Assembly: GCF_000153765.1 (NCBI RefSeq) | Contig: NZ_DS022296.1 | Location: 1 to 64,000, forward strand | Direction of reading: 5' to 3' | From: Mariprofundus ferrooxydans PV-1 | GTDB taxonomy: Bacteria; Pseudomonadota; Zetaproteobacteria; Mariprofundales; Mariprofundaceae | Length of the DNA stretch: 64,000 nt | Shown here: positions 58,628 to 64,000 of the stretch, piece by piece | Position numbering within the stretch: position 1 is the first letter of the stretch | How the letters are laid out: each line of letters begins with the position of its first letter | The notes under the pieces: generated by a model | The model's database searches: none | Told to the model about the DNA's origin: nothing | The model's input: the letters and a program-made list of their open reading frames with translations, nothing else | Position numbers and translations under genes: made by a program

Positions 58628-58663
58628 TTAATTTTTCTTCCCGAAGACACAGAGGACTTTCAT
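58628..58663 (-). pseudogene. truncated start of a CgeB-like gene
   Basis: The first eight codons of the CgeB-like gene (MKVLCVFG) are repeated here at the end of duplicated block 2. The reading then runs KKN and stops at 58628-58630. It marks the duplication breakpoint. Confidence 0.9.
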
Positions 58664-58682
58664 ATGTACGTAATGGCAAAGC

Positions 58683-59411
58683 TCATTTCGGCTTATAACC
58701 AATAGCAATCATCGAACGGGACCAGGTTGCCGGAGGACGCATACCCAGTGCAATGCAGAAACCGTCTGCCAGCAGTTTTGCCGGGAAAAAGACCAGCCAG
58801 CGCAGGGTATCCACGATACCCCCCGGTTGCGGCCGTTCATCAAGAATCCTTACCTGCTCAAAACCATGCATCTCAAGCAGGGTACGCACAACATTGGAGG
58901 TCATACCCCACTGATGGGTCAGATCATTCCATGCATCATGGGCACCGAATGGACCATCACCGCACGGCGCCCTGAGGATTATTGTCCCGCCTGGCTTCAG
59001 ACCATCGTATATGAGTGATAGAAATTCGAGCACTTTGCCTTTATCCAGATGTTCAATGAAATCAAGAGAAGTGACCAAGTCGAACGAAGCTCCTTCACCG
59101 GACAGGATTTGAAAGGCATCGCCCTGTTCGGCGGGTAAGCCAACCAGTTTCGCCAGCTCCACCTGCTTTGAGTCCAGATCAATGCCCTGAATATTTTGAT
59201 ATCCCTTGCCTTTCAGGAAGTAAAGAAAATTCCCAAAGCCACACGGCACATCCAGACACCTGGCCTGTTTATCCACGGGCAAATAGCGCTTCAATCTTCC
59301 GTCATACCATTTTCCCAGCTTCCTGAATCGGGCTAACAAACTATCTTCAGTCAGCAGACCTCGTGCCTGGGTCTGGTAGTCGTAATAGGCCTTTTCATAT
59401 GGTTCCATCAC
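58683..59411 (-). CDS. class I SAM-dependent methyltransferase, copy 2
   Basis: Same 242-residue protein as at 55369 with Thr229 in place of Ile. All motifs are intact, so both copies may be active. Downstream lies the CgeB stub, so this copy has lost its original partner. Confidence 0.9.
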   Translation of the reverse strand: MMEPYEKAYYDYQTQARGLLTEDSLLARFRKLGKWYDGRLKRYLPVDKQARCLDVPCGFGNFLYFLKGKGYQNIQGIDLDSKQVELAKLVGLPAEQGDAFQILSGEGASFDLVTSLDFIEHLDKGKVLEFLSLIYDGLKPGGTIILRAPCGDGPFGAHDAWNDLTHQWGMTSNVVRTLLEMHGFEQVRILDERPQPGGIVDTLRWLVFFPAKLLADGFCIALGMRPPATWSRSMIAIGYKPK

Positions 59412-60239
59412 TTACTTCAACTGCTCCCGCACAAAGTCCTTGGCCTTTCTAATCAGGTCATATACCGGCCGCAACAGGGTAGAGTGAAAGCTGATTCTTG
59501 TATGCTCTCCGATAAGTTTCCCTTTGTAAGGAAAGGATGCACCATAAGCTAAATCTGTTTTAGACAAAACATATTCACCTGAGTAACTGGTGATGAAGTA
59601 TGTAACGTAGCGGTCATTCTTTATTTTTTCCAAACGCGTTTCATAATCTGCAAACAATTCCTCATACTCGTTCAATACAAAGAAGCTGTTCGTTTCGGTC
59701 ACTGCAACCAACTTATATCCCTTCGACTCTCCCACTCTGACCAGCGCAGAAACAGAACATCCGAAGTAGTTGTTTTCTGCCGCGACCAGATCAATCTCAG
59801 CTGGAATAGTTGGATTATGCTCGCACACAACCACTCTCGGGCGAATCGTTTTAAGGCTCTCAAAGATATAGTAGTCATTGCCATCAATATCGATGGAAAG
59901 CAGATCAATCTGCTCCGTGACCCCTTCTTTATCCAATAAGGCTTCCAGAGTTGAATCACCCGAACTCTGCACAAATGCACAAATACAGCTGCAGTTATAT
60001 TCACTAACATTTTTCAGCAGCCGTTTATAACGCCTTTGATTGCCTTCAATCAACACCCCTCTCCAGGACTTTGTCCAGAGATTCGCAGTGTTGGCCATAT
60101 GAAAACCGTCCCAGGCGCCAAACTCAACACACAGCTTCGACTTCGTACCAATAGTTTCGAAAATTCGCTCAATAATACCATCCTCTCCAAACTGGGAGTA
60201 AATGTTTGAACGATAATCAACTAGCTTTTGCATATTCAA
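59412..60239 (-). CDS. FkbM-like methyltransferase, copy 2
   Basis: The protein is identical to that at 56098. Here the full glycosyltransferase gene (60243) stands upstream with a 3-bp gap, which may be the older arrangement. Confidence 0.88.
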   Translation of the reverse strand: MNMQKLVDYRSNIYSQFGEDGIIERIFETIGTKSKLCVEFGAWDGFHMANTANLWTKSWRGVLIEGNQRRYKRLLKNVSEYNCSCICAFVQSSGDSTLEALLDKEGVTEQIDLLSIDIDGNDYYIFESLKTIRPRVVVCEHNPTIPAEIDLVAAENNYFGCSVSALVRVGESKGYKLVAVTETNSFFVLNEYEELFADYETRLEKIKNDRYVTYFITSYSGEYVLSKTDLAYGASFPYKGKLIGEHTRISFHSTLLRPVYDLIRKAKDFVREQLK

Positions 60240-60242
60240 CCT

Positions 60243-61082
60243 TCATCGAACCACCATGCGAAAAATATTGGAAACGACTGCTTTCACATATTTCAAGGGC
60301 AACAATAACACTATAACCAACTTATCAATAACATGGCTGGCTTCTGCTATATGGCCCACATAATATCTTATTCGATCCATCATTAAGACTGAATTCAGAA
60401 CTTTCGTTCTCAAAGAAAATTTTCCCTGATTTTCCGGCGGCATACGCTTATAAAACACTGTAGACGGATCAATATGTACCGTACCGTAATTCAAACAGTG
60501 GAATACAAACAACATATCAGAAAAGTTATTCACATTAAAATCAACAAAGGATTTATTTTGATTCAGGAAAGAGGTCCTGAACAGGCCGTATATCAGGCAG
60601 GCTTTGCCACTATACTCTTCCATCCAAAAATATTTAATAAGCCTTTGTAGTCGATCCTTCGAAAACACATACGTACCACAATCACGGATTGTGCTTCCAG
60701 TCTCATTAACCGCTACTACCTTGCCAAAGGACAATACGACTCCCTGTGTTTCAAAGCCCTTAACCATCCTTTCTAACCAGTGTGAATCCCAAATGTCATC
60801 ATAAGCAGCCCACATAAAGTATTCACCTGTCGCTTGCTTTAAGACAAAGTCAAAATTTGCAACTGCACCTAAATTCGTTTCATGCCTGTAATAGCGAATC
60901 CGGGAATCCTTAGCTGCCAACGACACCGCAAGTTCATCCGTTCTGTCAGTCGAAGCATTGTCCGCAATAATCAGGTCAAAATCAGTAAAACTTTGACCGA
61001 GAAGCGATTCTATAGCCTGTACCAAGTGAGCTTCGCCGTTATAAACAGGCATGCCGATAGAAATACTATGTATTTTAGACAT
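60243..61082 (-). CDS. glycosyltransferase family 2
   Basis: A 279-residue GT-A enzyme: IGMPVYNGEAHLVQAIESLL, IADNASTDRTDELA, metal-binding AAYDDIWDSHWLE, and a C-terminal segment with VIDKLVIVLLLPLKYVKA. The ATG at 61082 (MSKIHS) gives the usual N-terminus; the longer frame starts at 61115. It adds a sugar of the repeat unit. Confidence 0.87.
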   Translation of the reverse strand: MSKIHSISIGMPVYNGEAHLVQAIESLLGQSFTDFDLIIADNASTDRTDELAVSLAAKDSRIRYYRHETNLGAVANFDFVLKQATGEYFMWAAYDDIWDSHWLERMVKGFETQGVVLSFGKVVAVNETGSTIRDCGTYVFSKDRLQRLIKYFWMEEYSGKACLIYGLFRTSFLNQNKSFVDFNVNNFSDMLFVFHCLNYGTVHIDPSTVFYKRMPPENQGKFSLRTKVLNSVLMMDRIRYYVGHIAEASHVIDKLVIVLLLPLKYVKAVVSNIFRMVVR

Positions 61083-61139
61083 TTTCAACCAACTCCAATT
61101 GAAACACAATACCACCTTAGCATAAAAATAAGATTCGGG

Positions 61140-62636
61140 TTAAACAGTGCTATGGTACCATCTTATCAAATCTCTTCTCACCGCCGAGGCGGCCATTAAT
61201 GCCACGGATACAGAAAGCAATCCCGTCATGAGAATCCAAACAATTCGCTGCCATTGCACTAATGTATCCGGCATTACCCACCAACTAAAAATAACAGCCA
61301 CAAATGACAGCAGCGCAGGCACCGCAAAATCTTCGATCACCCAGCTAGCCAGTTCATCAGTCATTATTTTCCTATGCATAAAAATAAGTCCAAACAGTAT
61401 ATAGCCTACATTCAGACACACCCAGATCAGAGCACCGCCTATAGCACCAAGTGCGTTCACAGCAACAATCAATCCCGGAATCAATACAATCAGTGCGGCC
61501 CCATTTATGTATACAACCAGCCTTGTCCACCCATACGCCAGTTGGAGTGCGTAGGGAATATTCATCATTCCATTCAATGATGTACCGATAATCAGCAGGC
61601 TCAAAATAGGAGCCGCCTTGTGTGCAATCTCTTCATTCTGAGTCCAAATCAAAAGCAAATCAGTCGAGAAAACGCACACTACAGCAGCTACGGGCATCAC
61701 AAGCACTGTCATAAATTGACAGCTTTTATGATATAACCGAATCAAACCCTGCTCTTCACCAGCTGATACCATCTGAGAAAACCGTGGATACACAGCTGCA
61801 AAAACAGGTCCGACAATCACATATAACCCCATCGCCACTGTAGATGCGAGCATGTAATAACCGAATTCCTGCAGAGGCAACAACTTGCTCAATAAAACTT
61901 TATCTGACTGCATCAGGACAACGGACAATATTGCTATGACACTCATACCTGCAACAAATTGCCATAAGCGGTGAAAAATGGACCAGTGGAAGCTAGCCTT
62001 TAAAGCAGCAAGCGGAAGACTCTTCCATAGCGCCACAGCCACCCACACTGTACCTGCAGCCGTGATAGCCAGTTGCCACTGAAAAAACGCCACAATCGAC
62101 GAACTCGCCAACCAGAGTACAAACACAACACCACCACTGCGTAATGTCTCCACAACCACCTTGATTACATTTAGCAACGTCTGTCGCTGTAACCCAAGCA
62201 ATCCGCCCCCATAGAAGCCATAGGGCATACGCAGGGCAATCATTGCCCCCATCAACATCAGTGATAGCTGTACAGTTTCTTCCGACAATGTACTGGCATT
62301 AAGCCACTCTCTTGCAATCCACGGCGCCAGCAAGCCAATGAGAACAACAATGACAATCGTAATGCCCCAGTACACCAATTCAAGCGTGCGCACCAAGTCA
62401 TGCATATCCTGCCTGTCATCTGTAGCAGATAAGCGAGCAAGCTCCCGGGACACTGTTGCCGTCAAACCCATATCCAAAACAGCAAATACAGCCTGCAGAG
62501 TCAGATAAAACCCAACTAACCCGTAAGACTCCACCCCCATAAAATGGATATATAGAGGAACAAACGCTATAGACATCAAGGCCACCCAGCTGCTTCCTAA
62601 CAGGTTGGCGATGATATTCTTCCTGACCAGGGACAT
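61140..62636 (-). CDS. polysaccharide flippase (Wzx-like, MOP superfamily)
   Basis: A 498-residue membrane protein with 12-14 helices, starting MSLVRKNIIANLLGSSWVALMSIAFVPLYI as flippases of the polysaccharide-synthesis family do. It would turn the lipid-linked oligosaccharide made by PglC and the glycosyltransferases to the periplasmic face, for Wzy/WaaL-type enzymes. Confidence 0.9.
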   Translation of the reverse strand: MSLVRKNIIANLLGSSWVALMSIAFVPLYIHFMGVESYGLVGFYLTLQAVFAVLDMGLTATVSRELARLSATDDRQDMHDLVRTLELVYWGITIVIVVLIGLLAPWIAREWLNASTLSEETVQLSLMLMGAMIALRMPYGFYGGGLLGLQRQTLLNVIKVVVETLRSGGVVFVLWLASSSIVAFFQWQLAITAAGTVWVAVALWKSLPLAALKASFHWSIFHRLWQFVAGMSVIAILSVVLMQSDKVLLSKLLPLQEFGYYMLASTVAMGLYVIVGPVFAAVYPRFSQMVSAGEEQGLIRLYHKSCQFMTVLVMPVAAVVCVFSTDLLLIWTQNEEIAHKAAPILSLLIIGTSLNGMMNIPYALQLAYGWTRLVVYINGAALIVLIPGLIVAVNALGAIGGALIWVCLNVGYILFGLIFMHRKIMTDELASWVIEDFAVPALLSFVAVIFSWWVMPDTLVQWQRIVWILMTGLLSVSVALMAASAVRRDLIRWYHSTV

Positions 62637-62645
62637 GCGAGGAGC

Positions 62646-63410
62646 TTACCTCTTGCGCAACCAAGCTCCCGGCCAATGCGTGATATTTTCAGACAGCTCA
62701 CTTTCATTAAACGGCCAAGCAGGCTGTTCAACTACAAAATCAGGGTGAGCCGCGGCAAATTCCTTGGCTGCATCTGTAGGGTGGTTCCAGTCCCAGTCAG
62801 TCTCACCGCGCGGCACATCATGCAGATCATACATGATGCCGTCGGTCGCCACGATATAGGAACCTGGAGTCACCAACTCATGGTATGCTTCCAGTTCATC
62901 CGCCACATGCTGCTTGGTGTGGCAGGAATCCAGAATGATAAGTACGGTTTCTCCCGGCTTAACCAGCGACTTCACTTGGGCAACAATATCTGGGGCTGTT
63001 GAGCTGCCTTCAATCATGGTAATAAACTCAGCCATCGGGTGTGCCTCAACAGCAGCACGATTATGCGGGCGAATTTCAATATCCACACCAATGACACGCC
63101 CCTTGCCCATCGCCTTGCACAGGCTGGCGTTATAAATAAGGGAGCCGCCATGCGCGATGCCCGTTTCAATAATCACATCCGGCTTAACATTCCAGATCAC
63201 TTCCTGGGTACGAATCATATCTTCCGGCAACTGGATAATAGGGCGCCCCATCCAGCTAAAGCTGTACTGGTACTTCTCGTTCCAGCCAACGCGCACCCAC
63301 TGGCGGCTGATCTCTTCAAAGGCCTTCTTGCTGTACAACGGCAGCTCTACGGACTCACCGTTCTCCTCGCGGGTCAGTGTATTGTTGTCTGTATCAATGA
63401 TTAATTTCAT
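62646..63410 (-). CDS. cephalosporin hydroxylase (CmcI)-family protein
   Basis: A 254-residue methyltransferase-fold protein with IIETGIAHGGSLIYNASLC, VIGVDIEIRPHNR, LIILDSCHTKQHVADELEAY and IVATDGIMYDL, the CmcI family pattern. In glycan loci such proteins probably modify sugars, most likely as methyltransferases. The name reflects one antibiotic-pathway member, not the role here. Confidence 0.82.
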   Translation of the reverse strand: MKLIIDTDNNTLTREENGESVELPLYSKKAFEEISRQWVRVGWNEKYQYSFSWMGRPIIQLPEDMIRTQEVIWNVKPDVIIETGIAHGGSLIYNASLCKAMGKGRVIGVDIEIRPHNRAAVEAHPMAEFITMIEGSSTAPDIVAQVKSLVKPGETVLIILDSCHTKQHVADELEAYHELVTPGSYIVATDGIMYDLHDVPRGETDWDWNHPTDAAKEFAAAHPDFVVEQPAWPFNESELSENITHWPGAWLRKR

Positions 63411-63416
63411 AGCACC

Positions 63417-64000
63417 CTACTCTATCATATTCAGGCTAATTCCAGCCTGTTTTAAAATTATCTGATTCTCATCCCGGTAGTTCGGATTCATCAGCACCAC
63501 ATCCGTCACTCCCCGCTCCCCAAGCTGCAGCGGATCAACTATAGCATGACCGCTTCCCGCCACATACTTTCCCTGCTTGTTTGGGTTCAAATCAACAAGG
63601 CAGTCAATCAGCTCACATCCCGGATCAATAAGATTGGCGAATGTAACACCTTTTGCACCAGCACCCCACAAGGCTACGCGTCCAGTTCGGGCATAGCCCG
63701 CAATTCTACCTTGCCAGTCACGATACAGCAGCTTCTCCTCGCTGGAAAAAGAGGCTGCCAGCTCCGATATCCTCGCCCCATCCAGCGTAACTACAGACGC
63801 AACCGGACTTGCTTCCAACCACAGATACTGCCCGCCAAAAATATGTCGCACCTCATCTACACGGAAACCAGCGATCTCGAATGCGGTTGAAAGCGATTCT
63901 GCAGTAAACAGGGAACAGTGTTCATAAAAGAAATCCCATACCACACCATTACTCAAAATCCACTCCACGCACGGTGTTTCAAAATAGACCTTGGCACTGC
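63417..64000 (-). CDS. sugar C-methyltransferase-like protein, C-terminal part
   Basis: The frame is open to the window edge, giving about 194 codons of the C-terminal half. It reads KVYFETPCVEWIL near the edge, then FYEHCSLFTAESL, WGAGAKGVTFANLIDPG, LVDLNPNKQGKYVAGSGHAIVDP and ending NQIILKQAGISLNMIE. These are the marks of the C-methyltransferase C-terminal domain (Methyltransf_14), as in NDP-sugar C-methyltransferases. The SAM-binding part lies outside the window. Confidence 0.85.
   Translation of the reverse strand, partial: SAKVYFETPCVEWILSNGVVWDFFYEHCSLFTAESLSTAFEIAGFRVDEVRHIFGGQYLWLEASPVASVVTLDGARISELAASFSSEEKLLYRDWQGRIAGYARTGRVALWGAGAKGVTFANLIDPGCELIDCLVDLNPNKQGKYVAGSGHAIVDPLQLGERGVTDVVLMNPNYRDENQIILKQAGISLNMIE

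Larger units (their letters stand above)
58641..60248 (-). repeat. duplicated block, copy 2 (1,608 bp)
   Basis: Second copy of 55327-56934. Its left end cuts into the CgeB start. Its right end lies at the stop codon of the glycosyltransferase gene at 60243, so the block holds two whole genes and little else. Confidence 0.95.

Noticed and set aside
55327-60248. Composite transposon or insertion sequence as the cause of the duplication
   Set aside because: No transposase gene, terminal inverted repeats or target duplication at the block ends.

Overview
The window looks like chromosomal DNA of a marine or salt-adapted, respiring Gram-negative bacterium. Lipid A and Kdo genes (lpxK, waaA), TolC and TonB-type outer-membrane proteins and lipoproteins show two membranes. 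A complete ectoine operon with its own aspartate kinase points to life in salt water. The gene content and protein style (cbb3-like and cytochrome c proteins, PrsK/PrsR-type regulators) remind me of Zetaproteobacteria such as Mariprofundus, but that placement is an impression. No rRNA is present to test it.

Layout. 1-3279: reverse-strand respiration or copper genes, namely a partial multicopper oxidase, then membrane protein, thioredoxin-like lipoprotein, short CcoN-like protein and membrane-anchored cytochrome c. 3382-12382: two lipoproteins, clpB under a sigma-32-type promoter, a PrsK/PrsR-like two-component pair, dapA and an HNH nuclease. 12523-21329: efp, a TolC-RND pair without an adaptor gene, two sibling small RNA candidates, two cation antiporters and a cyclic-nucleotide-binding protein. 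21491-24838: waaA, lpxK, an EF-hand-like small protein and a MarC protein. 24839-31581: an intergenic repeat pair, a copper-type TonB receptor and ectABC-ask. 31817-39184: ppiD, a hairpin array, groESL, DUF1456, creatininase, thiI and tRNA-Asn. 39423-45103: a CHASE2 Ser/Thr kinase with a PP2C phosphatase, more repeats, and priA.

45118-64000 is one long reverse-strand surface-glycan locus. It holds the enzymes expected for UDP-diacetylbacillosamine synthesis and transfer to lipid (PglF-, PglE-, PglD- and PglC-like), several glycosyltransferases, an epimerase, a Wzx flippase, two Wzy/WaaL-type polymerase or ligase proteins, and several methyltransferase-fold modifiers. A 1,608-bp block carrying two methyltransferase genes occurs twice, 3,314 bp apart, with one visible base difference, and gene stubs lie at the outer junctions.

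The least expected signals are non-coding. (1) Two adjacent hairpin-plus-terminator RNAs (17876-17952 and 18161-18235) have nearly the same stem, including one compensatory base pair, and pyrimidine-rich anti-Shine-Dalgarno loops. (2) A dispersed repeat has 9-bp stem, 6-nt loop hairpins with GGA-containing loops and covarying stems (24877-25007 and 42704-42988). (3) A tandem hairpin array has TGGG loops and stems that differ completely between units (33813-34075).
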